Assembly: GCA_002914805.1 (NCBI GenBank)
Contig: JXTB01000157.1
Location: 571,663-635,662 of the forward strand
DNA from: Parasponia andersonii
Lineage: Eukaryota > Streptophyta > Magnoliopsida > Rosales > Cannabaceae
Length of the DNA: 64,000 nt
Direction of reading: 5' to 3'
Both the position numbers and the translations under genes were made by a program. Of the stretch, positions 49,498 through 62,512 are shown one piece after another. The notes beneath the pieces are model-generated. The model saw only the letters and a program-made list of their open reading frames with translations, made no database searches and had not been told where the DNA came from. Position 1 is the first letter of the stretch. Every line of letters starts with the position of its first letter.

Positions 49498-51926
49498 GGG
49501 GGGGGGGGGTGTTTATTTGTTTATTGAATCTTTTCTTCATTTTGGGAGGAGCAATCTCATCTATTTTAATAAGCTCATTCATATAGACAAACCTGTAAGC
49601 AATTGAGATCCATAATATCAAACTTTGCCTTCTTCTCGATTACCCGCCGCATGTATTGCACTGCCATTTTAATCTGATTAAATAGGATACAAAAAGAAAG
49701 AAAAATTAACAAGAAATGAAACATCAACAGAACAATTTTCCAGACAAAAAACCCATGTATTGCATTATAGCTATAAATATAACAAATAAAAAGCTTTTAT
49801 CCAAAGATAACCATCACATTATCCAAAGATCAATCCAAAATTGAATGGGGCATAACAGAATTCGTTGAAAACGAAAATGACAAAATATTTGACTCTCCAT
49901 GGGTACTTTCCATTATCTTATTAATTTATTCACTATTTAAACGGCATCTCTAACCATAATCAGGCCTTTTCCTACTACCATAATTTCAAGTTGGAATTTT
50001 GATGTGAGAGGAACAGAGATTTACAGTAAATTTAGGAAGCCGGATTTTGTAGACATCCACAAGTTCCATCATTAGATCGTACAAGTTTGAAAATGCACTA
50101 TCCAACACCATTCCAGCTATTGAGGGGTCTTCTGCTCCATAGAGAAGGCTGCATCGCAATTCAGAAGTTTTAATTATGTCTAAAGTTCAAAAGTGGGGGA
50201 GAGACTATCTGTCCGAGTAAAATGCAGCACATGGTGTCTAGTAATTTCTGGAAAAGAAAAATGTCAAGCGATCTTTGGCTATATAACCTGAAAAGCAATT
50301 CTTCAAGCAAAGGAAAAACTAAAACACTGAGAAGCAATTCTAACACTAATACAAGTCAAGAAAACTCAGAAAATTACAGAAATCAGCCTGCAAATAAATA
50401 AACAAACAAATTTGTGAATTTGTGAAATTGGATAAATAAAAGATAAAATTACCAAGTAACTGCACCCATAGATCTTCCCCATAGGCCTACACGTGAAATC
50501 TGTTTGTTGCTTCTTAAATACGATACAACAACTTTGAGGTCATCTCTCTGCACAGATTAGTGCAAACTTAGATATTTCAAAGAGATAGCGAGGTGAAACT
50601 ACAAAGAAAATAACAAAAAAAAGTTGCATACCTCGTGCCAACCAAGGCTGACATAATCACCATCAGATAAGCCTGAGCCCGAAAAATCAAGTGTGAAAAC
50701 AGTGATATTCGAGGGCAGAAGAATTACAGCAGCCTCATTAGCATCTGCCCGGCATCCACTGCATTGTTGCTCATATGAGAAAAGCAAGCAAGAACCTCTT
50801 TATATGTGATATTTGTCAATTTTTCAGAAAGTGATTTATTTTCCTAGATATGTGATGAACAATAAGAAACCAAAGGATTTCCTATAAAAGCATTCAAAAG
50901 AAAATGGAACAGATAGCATGTATGACCAAAAAAATTCTGTCTCCAAAAGCACAATGCAGAACATTGAAGTTTCATTTCTTCTAGAAAAAAATGTCTAATA
51001 GCTCTACCCACCTGTTTCCATGGCAGTATATAACACAAGGAAGGGGAGAATCTTCAGGGAAAGGTGAAGGCATATAATGACTACAACGCAATGCGTGGCC
51101 CCTCGCATTCCTGAGCTGCAAATTTTGATAAACAAGCAATCCAACTCGCTCAGCAACCATCATAGAAAATGCACATAGTTGCTAAATCATTGAAGAAAAG
51201 AAAAGACTGTAACACACTGGCAATTAGTGTCCATACTTGCCTCCAAATCTTGTCGTTTGTATGCTCTCCCTGCAAGAGTAAAATCCTTCTCCCACAGATA
51301 CTGATCCGGATTATATTCCGCCCTGTACATGAATATCCCAAATGTAGATAAAATTAACATCCTGAAGTAAAGTTTCAATAGCTAAGGAACATTAACTTGA
51401 TGTTACCCGCGAAAAAAGGATGCATTAGAAACTATAGATTACATAATTTAAGAACACGGGTCAATAGTTGGATTCTTATTTCATTCATATGCATTAAAGA
51501 ACCCATGCTATTGCATTAAAAAATATCAGAATGTTTCCCTTCACTGGAAATGTCAAAGTGGGTGAAGTGAGTTCTCTTATTATTTATTATTTATTTATTT
51601 CATTTTTTTTTGGAGTAAAATTTCCATTTTAGTTTCCGGTGACAAACAGTGACAATATTGCAAACCCAAATTGGGAGATACTAGATAACTCCATTAAAGT
51701 AGCTGTCTAAGGTTCAACTCTCAAATAAATTTCAAATACACAACAAACAAAGCACATCAAATATTCATCTAAAAGTCCAAACTACATAGAATTGGCTATG
51801 TTGACGAAAATATAACTTAAATTTAAAAAAATAAAAAGAAGAGGTAGTTGGGTGAAATGAATAAAGGACAGAATGAAATGAGTACCTGGGCGGTCGAATT
51901 ACAAAATTGATGAATTGATCGATCAT
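47485..51926 (-). CDS. Alpha/beta-hydrolase superfamily protein (bem46/ABHD17-like)
   Basis: A serine hydrolase-fold protein of unknown substrate. Thirteen exons join in frame, in coding order: 51886-51926, 51241-51322, 51012-51115, 50632-50758, 50453-50547, 50025-50148, 49593-49673, 49286-49384, 49008-49190, 48516-48650, 48382-48438, 47763-47900 and 47485-47685, about 488 residues. It starts MIDQFINFVIRPPR, typical of this plant family. The oxyanion-hole motif CHGNSG lies near residue 72. The nucleophile elbow GRSMG has Ser at about 144, the acid is in GHAKDD (about 234) and the His in DGDHN (about 263), so the triad looks complete. A long Ser/acidic tail follows, ending in a basic block (RLRLCILKRVNHRRH). 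Intron 2 begins with GC (GAG/GCAAGT), a known minor donor type. An in-phase 15-base micro-exon at 48248-48262 is possible but not needed. No signal peptide is seen. Related proteins have been linked to lipid metabolism, but no function is inferred here. Confidence 0.9.
49452..49509. repeat. Homopolymer T45 followed by G13 in an intron
   Basis: A run of about 45 T followed by 13 G (+ strand) lies in the intron between the seventh and eighth coding exons of the hydrolase gene. Such runs are often wrong in length in assemblies. Confidence 0.85.
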
Positions 51927-53913
51927 TTTGCTTTCCAAATTCGTCTCACGAAAATTTTAACATGAAGAAGAAGAAGAGAAGAAGGAAAAATCCCAGAAAG
52001 ATGTCTGCTTCAACTTCGATTCTCCGCCATTATCACTAACAATGAGAAGAACCCTTCCTTCTACACAACCCAACAAAATAAAAAATAAAAATAAAAGGGA
52101 ATTTTTGGTGTAGGACTAGAAGCAAGATCCAATTCTCTGAAAAGGGTAGCCGTACCGTACAAAAAGCTGCAAACCCTCTTTCACAGAGAGAAAATTATAG
52201 AGAAGAGGAGACCTTTAAAGCTCTTAACAGGTGGCCCCCACAAGCACCACCCACATATCCGTTTCCAGATCTCCAAACTTTCACTTCACAGTTTAATTTT
52301 CTTGATTGTTTCTGGGTTCCCTTCAAAACGCAGAAAAAGAAAGAAAAAACAAAACAACATGGGACCTTTGAAAAATCTCTATCACGTGTGAGAAGAAATT
52401 GGTAGTTTATACTTTATAGTAAACCAACAAAAGAAAAAATGTGATCTTTATTACTATGCGGAGACACCCAAACCCAAAACCAAAACCAAAACCAACAAAA
52501 GTGATTAATGAGAGAGAGACAGAGAAGGGCCGAGAGGCTTGTTCTTGTTCTTCTCTGTAGTGGGTCAGTGGAGAAGTTGCAGAGAAATTGAAATTAAGGT
52601 AAGGCTAAAAGGGGAGGAAGATTCAACCGCAGCCACTGGTGCACACAAACACAGCTCACACCAACATACCACATCATACCACAACACAACACCCCCCCAC
52701 TTGTCCTTTCTTTCTATTTTTTTTCCCTTCTTTTTAAACTATTGACTTACTCTTCCAAGTTCCAAAGCAAGAGGATTATTATTATTATTATATATTTTTT
52801 TTTTGGGTTGAAAGAATTTCAAAGTAACTTTCGTAGTGAACTGAACAAACCTGCGCGTACTTTATTTTTGAGAACGTAGAGTTGTGTTTTGCTTGATATT
52901 TATTTATACACAAATTTGTGAAAAAAGGGATAATTTTCTATCCTAAAGAGCTTTATTTTTTTTCTTTTTAGAATCTAATCTCAAGTAATGAAATTTGTTT
53001 ACTACCAAGATAGACGAAAACAAGGGCTACGTAGTAATGAAAGTTGAAAAAGAGAATCATTTGACATTTTTATTTCAAGCTTAACGGATCCAACTCTAGT
53101 AACTTAAGGGGAGGTGGTGGATTTCTTTGAATCCAGGTAACTACTAACTAGAAACAATGTTCACGAGATGAGTGCCAACTACGTTCTCTTTTACATTCCT
53201 ATTCTACTTTGTTTTAGTGCTTGACATTAATACCTCATATTTTAATAATTTAACAAATTATCGTACAAATATGTAGAAATTATGTCAAAGGTTCGAAGGC
53301 TCTGGGTTAAAATTTCAAATTCAATTTATTCAAATTTCAAGAATGGTTAGTACACCTTCAAGCTATCATTTCAAAAACCATGCCAATCTCAATGTAAATT
53401 ATAATTAGCAAAAAGTTAACAATCTCAATATAGCTCGGGAAATGGTGAAACAATAAAATAATCACGATAATTAGCAAATAATAATAATAAATTTGAATTA
53501 AGAAAATAAAATTCTCGATGATGACTGAGCAACGTTTTACAGTTGGCTATCTTTGGTACTTTTTACAACGATCAAGATGGACCAAAGAACGAGCACAAAC
53601 AGTTCCAGCTCTTGCACTTTCAGCGTTGCCAAGCTTTAACAGAGAATCCCAGATAGAAAAATTCACCACCAGCGAAATATAGACTAATCTCCGGTGATTT
53701 TGAACTTGAACATATTTCGACCTCCTCCGACCACTTCTATGCAGATTATTGCCATTTTCATCACTCTCCGAAAGGAGAATTTAGCAAGAAGAAGAATTAT
53801 TTCATATGCTAAGCATAGATGCGAACTTCTAAGGGTTTGAGCTGTGTCAAGAGCTAGTTTCCGGTTATGGTTAGTCAGTATTAAAAAAGAAAAAATTAGA
53901 GGTTATTTTAAGA
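51927..53913. other. Hydrolase promoter side and intergenic DNA
   Basis: The first few hundred bases are the presumed 5' leader and promoter of the minus-strand hydrolase gene. The middle, to about 53500, is AT-rich with no gene. From about 53500 to 53913 lies the likely 3' UTR of the histidine phosphatase gene. Confidence 0.5.
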
Positions 53914-55629
53914 CTACCAGCTACTTGGTTTTACTATGCCATGCAACTTCCAACCGCCAAGTCCTGCCAAAGCAAATGCCTGTGAGTGGAAAGGAATGGA
54001 TTAGTTTAAGGACAGAGATTAAAAGTCAATCGAAACAGTCACAGGCCTGTATAAATAATTGCATCAATCCACTAAACACATTCCATAACAAAATCTGATT
54101 AGAATAATTGAGAGTACGCATCCACAAAGGAATGCTGACATTAATAACTAAATGAACCCTGCAATGCTGATACGTTAAACGGCGAGTTACACCAAATGGA
54201 CCTAATAGTGGCCATTTGGTGGAAAGGGCATACTTTCTTTGACCATTGAGAGTTAGACCCCTCGTTTAAAACACTTAAAATTTGAGATAATGTTAGTATA
54301 TCAACAATAACAACGGAAGCCAACCTCCGTCCAAGATTTCCCCGTGGTTCCGAGCAAAGCAGCATTGCATGTCTTTAATTCGACGGAGGCACCAGTGAAC
54401 ATTGAAGCCGCTTCCTCCCAACCCCTGTTATGTCCCATACACCTGTAAAGCCACAAATTATAAAAAAGCTCTTTGGTTCTTCTTCTTTTGTTCCTAAGAT
54501 AAAACTCGCATAAGAACAGGTTTATGAGCACCAGTATCAAAAGAAGAAAAAATGACACTGAAGAAAAAGTCATCTAAGAAAATAGATAGAAGAGATTCCT
54601 ATGAACACAAAACTGGGTTGAGGACTTAACCAGCTAAGGTATCATGCCATGGCAATGAAAACTTTCCACGTTTGCTTCCCATGGCATTTGGTGATATTAA
54701 CTACGTTTTCTATTATATTCACGAAGATTCCATGAACCTAAACACACCTATGCGCCGTCAGCAATACTTTTCCCCTCACTGTTTAGAGTAATTATTCCTA
54801 ACATTACCAAACTAGACAGATAACAAGTCAAAGAAGCTGAATCGTGAGCTTTAACTTACATGACAGTAACAATGTCATCACTTGAATATCTACAGATAAC
54901 ATGCTGGAGGTGCTCAGCAGTCTGTCCATCCATAGCTGCAACCGAATAAAAGCTCGAAACATATTGTACTTCGGCTTCTAAGAATCCTTCCACGTGTTCC
55001 TGCATAATCTTAAGCGTCTCCCTCGTTCGCAATGCATCACTGCACCAAAATCACACACAGAAACTAATCAAATATCAATCTCCAAACCCAATAAAGTCCC
55101 ATTTGCCTTAATCAAAACACCATTTTTTTCGTTTTCTATATCCCCACCTGGACAGAATAAGTTGAGGAATCCAACCCATTTCTTGGAGCTTATGCGCGAC
55201 TTTGATAGCATCGGCTTGCCCTGTTTTACTCAGAGGACGATCATGATCTGCCACAATTTGAAAGAAGCACAAACAAAAATGGACTAAAGGCATTAAGAAC
55301 TGAACTGAATAAAGCAAAAGAGGCGCGACCCAGATGGGCAAACCTCGCAGAGAACGATCTCGCCATGAGCTCTTGGCGTGGCGAAGCAGAATGAGGCGTC
55401 GAGCTACGGACTCAGTTGGGGACGAAGGGGCTTCGGCTTCGTCTTCCTCAGAGAAAGCTCTACGTGGGTCTTCTTCCACACCCGTCTCGATTACCAGAGA
55501 CGATCGGCGAATCAAGCGCCGGAAGCTTCTCCGGCGAAATGAGGGTTTCGAGAAACTGGGTTTTGACGGAAACTGGGTTTTGAAAATGGGGTTGTTTAGC
55601 TGTATATTAGAGAGCGTTACTGCATTCAT
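53914..55629 (-). CDS. SixA-type histidine phosphatase family protein, probably plastid-targeted
   Basis: A small member of the histidine phosphatase (phosphoglycerate mutase-like) superfamily, SixA branch. Bacterial SixA removes phosphate from phosphohistidine; the plant substrate is unknown to me. Five exons join in frame, in coding order: 55344-55629, 55148-55247, 54860-55039, 54325-54442 and 53914-53979, giving about 249 residues. The first ATG is followed by about 70 Ser/Arg/Lys-rich residues, then an acidic stretch, which suggests a plastid or mitochondrial transit peptide. The catalytic core starts LILLRHAKSSW with His at about 84. It continues DHDRPLSKTGQADA and SDALRTRETL, and the second catalytic His is in CMGHNRGWEE at about 193. 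The last exon, FGGWKL-type (AGLGGWKLHG), is only 21 codons and was found by family pattern. A competing acceptor at about 54158 would give a short GSFSY end instead and fits the family less well. Confidence 0.88.
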
Positions 55630-57623
55630 ACTGGGTATTTCAGCTGAGGCCCTAAGATTGAGAGAGTAGAGAGAGAGAGAGAAGTGACTCAGCAAGGTAG
55701 GACTGTAGGAGAAGAAGAGGGAAGTTCAGACTGTTCTCAGTTTCGCCTAATCCGCAAACAGAGTGGCTTGGTTTGGGGTTCAGCTTCATGATAAAACGAC
55801 ACGTCGTTTAATTCAAACGACATGTAAAGGGAAAGGGTGTTCGCAATTTACTAAACGATCAAAAACGACATTTAAATGGAAAACAAATCTTTCTGATGTA
55901 CCGTCATATGGACAGGTACGGTAGTGGGATAGTTACTACTTGGGACTCGGTTATCTGATTAGTTTTGTCGTACGCTTGGGGGCATAAGCGTAAATCTGAT
56001 ATGACCCTCCATCCATACACAACACACCTGTCTCAGATTCCATTTTCTCTCTTCACCACCAAGACCGAAGATGGTGGAGAATGGAAATTCAGATTAAGCA
56101 TTTTAAGAAAATGAAATTATAAATACCATATTCCTCTTTTTTTATTTCTGTTTTCTCAACTATTATTTTACTTTTACCTCAAAAGTATATTACATATATA
56201 TATAAATATAATCGAATCGAACCAAAAGTGGTGGTTTGGTTAATAGTAACGCCGACGACGACGGTTGCAGCCTCCGCCATCGCCACCGCCGCGATACAAG
56301 CTGTGTATGTATATAGTTCAATCATCTATTACGTTAGGTCTCGCTGAAAGTAGATTTTTTTGTTTTTATTTATTTATTTATTTTTTATAATTTTTGGATG
56401 CAGATCGCGTGGTGATTGAAGGTCCAGTCTTTCCATTGTTACAGAAACTAGCTTGCTCGAAGGTTCAGTTTTTCTCTCTGGGGCTGGGAATTCAATACCT
56501 GGTTTCGCTTTCTCACCATCGGTTTCATGAATTCATATAAAATATATACATATATATACATGTTCGTGTTTATGAGTTTTGGTTTTGGGGGATATTTCAT
56601 GAGTTAATTATGGTGATTCTTTGGAGAATATTTTGTAGCTTAGGGTTTTGGGCTTTCATGTTTGATAATTGTTATGAATATGTGCAAAGATTGGAGACCT
56701 TTCGTCATCTTAATACAATTACTGGAAAGCTTATTGAATTTCTATGATTTGAGTAGAAAGTAGTGAGGATCAAGTGACATTTAAAGCATTGGTTTTTTAG
56801 TTTCATTAACAAGACGGATAGACATACAGTATCTGAGCCAATGGTTGGCATCTAGGATTTTTTTTTTTTTTTTAATAAACTCAACTAGTCTGGTTTAGAG
56901 TTTGGAGGGCCTGTTATATGGGATGCCCCACTTTAGTAATTGGATTCTTTCCCTGAACGTAAGCAAATAAACCACATTTATCTGAAAGGAAGACTCTGAT
57001 ATTCAGAGTTGTGGAAGGAGCTTCTGAACACTAGAAACGAGATAGGAGATTCATATTTCTTGATATTAGAGTGGTAATTGGTTGAATCAAGTGGAAAGGA
57101 ATACGTTGAACTCAGATTTTTTTTTTCTTCGTATTTGGGTTTGTTGTATGGACCACTGGTTTTGAGATTGAATTCTTTATTAGATTATTGTGATGATGGA
57201 GCATTTGATTTTTTTCAGACCAACTTACATTAGATTGTTTTAAAAGGTTTTTTCAAGTCCTTACTGTGATATTGTTATATTGTTGTGCTCCATGATATGC
57301 ATTTGGACATTAACGAGTTACTCATCTGGGTTAAGGTGCTTGCTTATAACTGGAAGTTTTTGCTTTTAACTTTCATAAGAACACATAAACTTTCTGGACT
57401 ATAGCATTACCATTATGATGTACACTGTAGTCCAAAACACAAAGTCTCTTTGCCTTTGATTATGTTTTGTTGATAAGGAATAATCACTTATATGTCTGTT
57501 CTCTTAGTCTGAGATTTGTGACTGAATCATTATAATTATTTGTAGATTTTATTTTGTGGTGATGCCTTTTAGTACCTCTCATTTTATATTGATACTGACT
57601 CAGGTATAGAAACTGAGGTTAAC
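55630..57623. promoter_or_regulatory. Divergent promoter region and WD40 gene leader
   Basis: The histidine phosphatase (minus) and WD40 gene (plus) diverge from here. At 55793-55809 lies AAAACGAC-AC-GTCGTTT, and further ACGAC words follow at about 55820 and 55864. A GC-richer segment at about 56240-56300 (GCCGACGACGACGG, GCCACCGCCGC) is the likely first non-coding exon of the WD40 gene. The remainder to 57623 reads as a leader intron, with an acceptor at GACTCAG (about 57597-57603). Which motifs control which gene is not known. Confidence 0.45.
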
Positions 57624-60600
57624 ATGTCCCATTACGAAGGGGAAGAAATGGATCATGTTGTGGATGATAATGAAATGGCAGAAGTAGATGATATTATGTA
57701 TTTTCGTGGTAGAGAAATCAGTGATTCAGAGTCAGATGACGATGATGATGAATATGATCATTTGGTTCGTTCTGGGCATCTTCTATTTAGTATTATCTAA
57801 ATCAGCATCTTGTAAAATAAATTGATATAAATTACTCATTATTTCTTTACTTCCGCAGGACAATAAAATAACAGATACATCTGCTGCAGATGCTAGGAGA
57901 GGTCAGGATATTCAAGGGATTCCTTGGGAGAGATTGAGCATCTCTCGTGAGAAGTATAGGCAAACTAGAGTAGAGCAGTATAAGAACTATGAAAATGTTC
58001 CACAATCAGGAGAAGGTTCAGAGAAGGTAAAATATGAATCACCTAATTTTCTGGTCGTATTAGACCAGTGTCTTATTGACCTTCTTTCACCATATGATTC
58101 TTTATGTCTTGGTAGGAATGCACGCCAACCAAGAAAGGGGGATCATATTATGAGTTTTGGAGAAACAACAGATCTGTAAAATCAACAATTCTTCATTTCC
58201 AGGTATGTTCTCATTTTTGTATGTTTTGTGTTAAACCATTTTCTTCTTAAATTTGTGTACATCCGTTATCAGCATTTTAAAATTGATTACATCCACTATC
58301 AACATTTTAAAATTGATTGCATCCACTATCAACGTTTATTTTTCTTTAGAACTATTTTATCTATTAATTGCTTTGGCTACTTTATTGTACTTAATGTTCA
58401 AGGTTTATCTTTTAGTTAGTGATTAAATCTTTGGAATAGTTAAATGACAAATTAGTAGGTGGTGAATCGTGTCTTTGTGTCTTTCTATATTTGCAATGGC
58501 AGAGCAGGCTTTCTAGTTATGTTTGACATTATCCATTTATATACTATCTTTTGCAACTGCAGTTGAGAAACTTGGTTTGGTCTACATCGAAGCATGATGT
58601 CTATCTTATGTCACACTTCTCTGTCATTCATTGGTCTTCATTAAGCGGGAAGAAAAGGGAAGTTCTTGATGTTTCAGGGCATGTAGTGCCCCATGAGGTG
58701 CCATCATTTCCTAGATGTTCTATTATTTTGAATTATGATATGCATCCAGTTGGAAGCTCTCTTTAGAGTCTTGTCTCTGTCCGTGATATACCTTTTTCTT
58801 TGAATACCATGTAAGTTATGTAATTGGACTGGGATTTCTAACATTCTGCCATTTTTTTCTTATAGAAACACCCTGGAAGTCTTTTGGAAGGATTTACTCA
58901 AACCCAAGTTAGTACACTGGCTGTAAGGGATAAGTTGTTAATTGCTGGAGGGTTTCAAGGAGAACTTATTTGTAAGGTACTATTTCACGGGTTGGTGTAC
59001 TGTCTTTGTTCTCAATCTGTTTTGTGTTTATACTGGAGAAAATTGTCAGGCATTATGACCAACATGAATCCAAGAATACATATATAGTGCTGAAAAACCC
59101 CTGTTCAGTTCAAGTAAAAGATAGTACTGAGTGAACACCTGTTCACTCATCTCACCCTTCACTTTCAACTAAATATTTAGATTATCTGCATTCACAGTAT
59201 TTTCTTAAATATAGATTTAACTAAGAAAATGTGAGAGATTTTGTACATGGAGAATTCTTTCTCGAACTCTCACATATTATTGGTTCGTTTACTTATCAAG
59301 CTTCCAAGTGGTAATAATGTGGTTCTCATTTACATAGAGAAAGGTAAGTGTGAAGTTTGATGTGCTCCTGATGATGGACTAAGATTTGTAAATAAATTGT
59401 TTCTTGTGATATGCAGTATTTGGATAGACCGGGAGTAAGCTTCTGTTCCAGGACAACTTATGATGAAAATGCAATTACAAATGCAATTGAGATTTATGAT
59501 GGCCCCAGGTTTTCTTCTTTCTCATTTTCTGTGGCTTTTACACAAACTTGCTAATTGCTCTAGCATATTATTGGTTCCAATCATGGTGCTTACTTAAAGT
59601 CGACTTTTACCAGTGGTGCAGTTCATTTCATGGCTTCAAATAACGATTGTGGAGTTAGGGACTTTGATATGGAGAGATTTCAGCTTTCCAAGCAATTTTC
59701 TTTCCCTTGGCCTGTAAATGTAAGTACTTCCATGAATGTATTAATGGCGATGCATAGAATAGGAGGCAGAATTAATTAAAACGTCTGTGGTACTGCTGCT
59801 TCATATATTTGGTTTTGTTTGTACAGAATATTTTAATATTTCCTGTTGAATTTGACTCACAACGCATCTTCAATTTTTATTATGTTGTACACCTCTAATT
59901 CTTGGCCTATGCTTTTCATCACCTAGAAATTTTGTGGTTTTTATTCATCTCTCATCTCTAAGTGATTCGAGACAAGGCCTGGCTTCATTTAGCTGGCCCC
60001 TCTATATCTTGACTTAGCCAAAAGTCAAGACTTTATTTGGGAGGATCAGTATGTTAGGGCGGTTCTATATTTGAATATTGCACTCCTCTGATGCCTCTCT
60101 TTTGAATTGGTACTAGTGCAAAGTTAGGTATCATCCTATCGTGGAACAATATAGCAACTAGCGGAGTGCTGGATCAAACAGCAGCCAACTGAACTTAGTA
60201 GGGTTGATCAAGAGAATGTTAGATAATTAAGCTATTTATGTTATAATTTGTTGTTTTCATGTTTGCTTTTGCAGCATACCTCTTTGAGTCCTGATGGCAA
60301 GCTTGTAATCATTGTTGGTGACAATCCTGATGGAATACTAGTTGACTCTCAAACAGGAAAGGTTGTTTCTTCTATTTCCCTCTTCAAGATACTCTTAAAT
60401 CTGTATGCTTTAGAAAGTACCGAGGATGACTTAGCTAATTTCAACTTTCTCCTCTGTAGACTGTAATGCCTCTACATGGACACTTGGATTTCTCCTTTGC
60501 GTCTGCTTGGCATCCTGATGGCCATGTATTTGCCACTGGAAACCAAGACAAGACTTGTCGTATCTGGGATGCTCGGAATTTATCAAAGTCTGTTACTGTG

Positions 60601-60873
60601 CTCAAAGGAAATCTGGGAGCCATTCGTTCGATTCGTTTCACATCAGATGGGCAGTTCATGGCAATGGCTGAGCCAGCAGACTTTGTTCATGTTTATGATG
60701 CAAAGAATGGATTTGAGAAGGAGCAGGAGATTGATTTTTTTGGGGAGATCTCTGGTATGTCCTTCAGCCCTGACACAGAATCCCTCTTCATTGGTGTCTG
60801 GGATCGCACGTACGGTAGTCTCCTTCAGTACAATCGTAGGAGGAACTATACATATCTCGACTCTCTTTTATGA
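57624..60873 (+). CDS. WD40-repeat protein (relative of fission yeast C2A9.03)
   Basis: A conserved WD40-repeat protein of unknown function whose fungal relative is the uncharacterised SPBC2A9.03. Nine exons join in frame: 57624-57764, 57859-58026, 58116-58202, 58563-58697, 58866-58976, 59417-59508, 59614-59719, 60275-60361 and 60460-60873, giving about 446 residues. The N-terminus is very acidic (DSESDDDDDEYDHL near residues 34-47). A conserved IPWERLSISREKYRQTR block comes next. Beta-propeller blades follow: FMASNNDCGVRDFD, HTSLSPDGKLVIIVGDN, then the best repeat with SFASAWHPDGHVFATGNQDK and IWDARN near residues 318-352, and IRFTSDGQFMAMAEPADFVHVYD. The protein ends shortly after an SFSPD/LFIGVWDRTYGSLLQY blade, as in its relatives. 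It was not traced to any specific complex. Confidence 0.9.
58259..58338. repeat. 30-bp tandem repeat in a WD40-gene intron
   Basis: About 2.6 copies of a 30-bp unit (ACATCCACTATCAACATTTT and ten more bases) start at 58259, 58289 and 58319, in the intron after the third coding exon. Copies differ at a few positions. Confidence 0.85.
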
Positions 60874-62512
60874 AGAACTGCTAGCAAGTTTGTCCAATTG
60901 TACGTGAAATTTCTGTTCAATTTCTAATGACCTAAAATATGGTGGATCCGACATCTGTTGTTTGTGGACGCACATGACATGTCTGGTGTTTACATAGAAG
61001 AGGCTGAGTAAACGTTGCTGATGTGATTATTGGTATTGTTTGTTATGAAATAATGGTTCTTGTCTATATTAGAGAAGGGTGGGGGAAGAGGTTAATGGTC
61101 TGTAAAATAAAGGAGAGGATGTAAACTTGAGTTTTAGTACCAGTGGTAAGGAAACTGAAGCAATTTTTATTGCATTTTGGCTTCTTTTTTCATTGCATGT
61201 TACGTGAAAGTAGTTAGTTTCATTATTTTGAGAATTAGCATTTTTCTTGGGAAGACTGTCATTTAGCTCTTTTTTGGACTTTATCGAAGACAAAATGTTC
61301 TCATGCTATTTGAAGTATTTGACGGACATTTGCTTCAGAGAAATAACATCTCTTATTGTATTTGGTAAACAGTCAACAATAGGTGAGGTGGTGCACGCTG
61401 CCTTCTGGCTGGCTGTTATCGGTTAGATCACTTGATTTGCTATAGTTGCATACTTGCTTCCATTCAAAACTTACAAAATTTGCAAGTGAAGGAAATCCCA
61501 ATGGTGCGATTAGCTAATTGATCTCTATCAAAACAAAGATGACCTTAGCCTCTACCTTATGGTGGGTACTGGGGATTCATCATGGCACCTTATAGAATGT
61601 GCACGTACTCTTTTTGTTGAACAATATTCGGAGGATTTTCGAAAGAGCATTCGCCGAAGTCACAGTTATTGAGATTCTTGACAGTTGACACGTTTACTGC
61701 TCTAGTTTCGTTTAGAATTCTTAGCTAATCTAAACGAAGGAAATTCCACGAGTTGTAACGTCAGTCTCATTTTCTAAACACTTCCATCTTTAATTCTATA
61801 TCATAATTTCCTCCAAACCAAGGAGACTTTGGATGACGTCGTCTATATCATAATTTCTAATTTCCTCCCCAGCAGTCTATCTAGCACACATCTTGGGTTC
61901 GAAAGTTGACTATAGGAAATTCACCTCGTTAAGGGATCAACAGGACATTCACCTCGTTAAGGGATTAGCAATATTCTACGCATGAGACTACTCCATCCCT
62001 TCGATTATTTGGTACACTATCCTCTACACTCAATACCTTTTAAAGGAAAAAATGCATGTCCTTAGTTCACTTTGCAGATCATGAACAGGGATCTTATTGC
62101 ACAGATGGAATCAGAAAACATAATAATAACAATGATGACAACAGTAAACTTCATAAAGATTAGAGTATCACATTAAAAAAATTGAAATTTACAGGTAGTA
62201 GGACTAATACAAAGCATTGAGATATGTTGAGTACAAGGTATGATACACAGTCAAAACGACAACAGCTTTTTCAGGAGAGTTTTTAATTATCGTTTGATAT
62301 GTACAATTGAGAAAACAAGCCAAAGCTTCTTTTACCCTCACAGTCTATTATTCACTCACTTGTATGCGTACACATATTCATCATGGATTGATCACAATCT
62401 TCTTATTGCACTTACCTTATATCAATCAAGTAAGATATACACCATGCATACATATATATCTTGTGGATACACATAACCGATCCAACAAAACAATCAACTA
62501 ACAATCAGTCAA
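60874..62512. other. Convergent intergenic region with 3' UTRs
   Basis: The region lies between the WD40 stop and the stop of the minus-strand aspartic protease. No gene is supported. A short tandem word (ATTCACCTCGTTAAGGGAT) occurs at 61919 and 61947, 28 bases apart. Confidence 0.55.

Noticed and set aside
54141-54158. Short GSFSY last exon for the histidine phosphatase
   Set aside because: The family ends with an AGxGGWKLHG motif, found in frame at 53914-53979, which is a better last exon.
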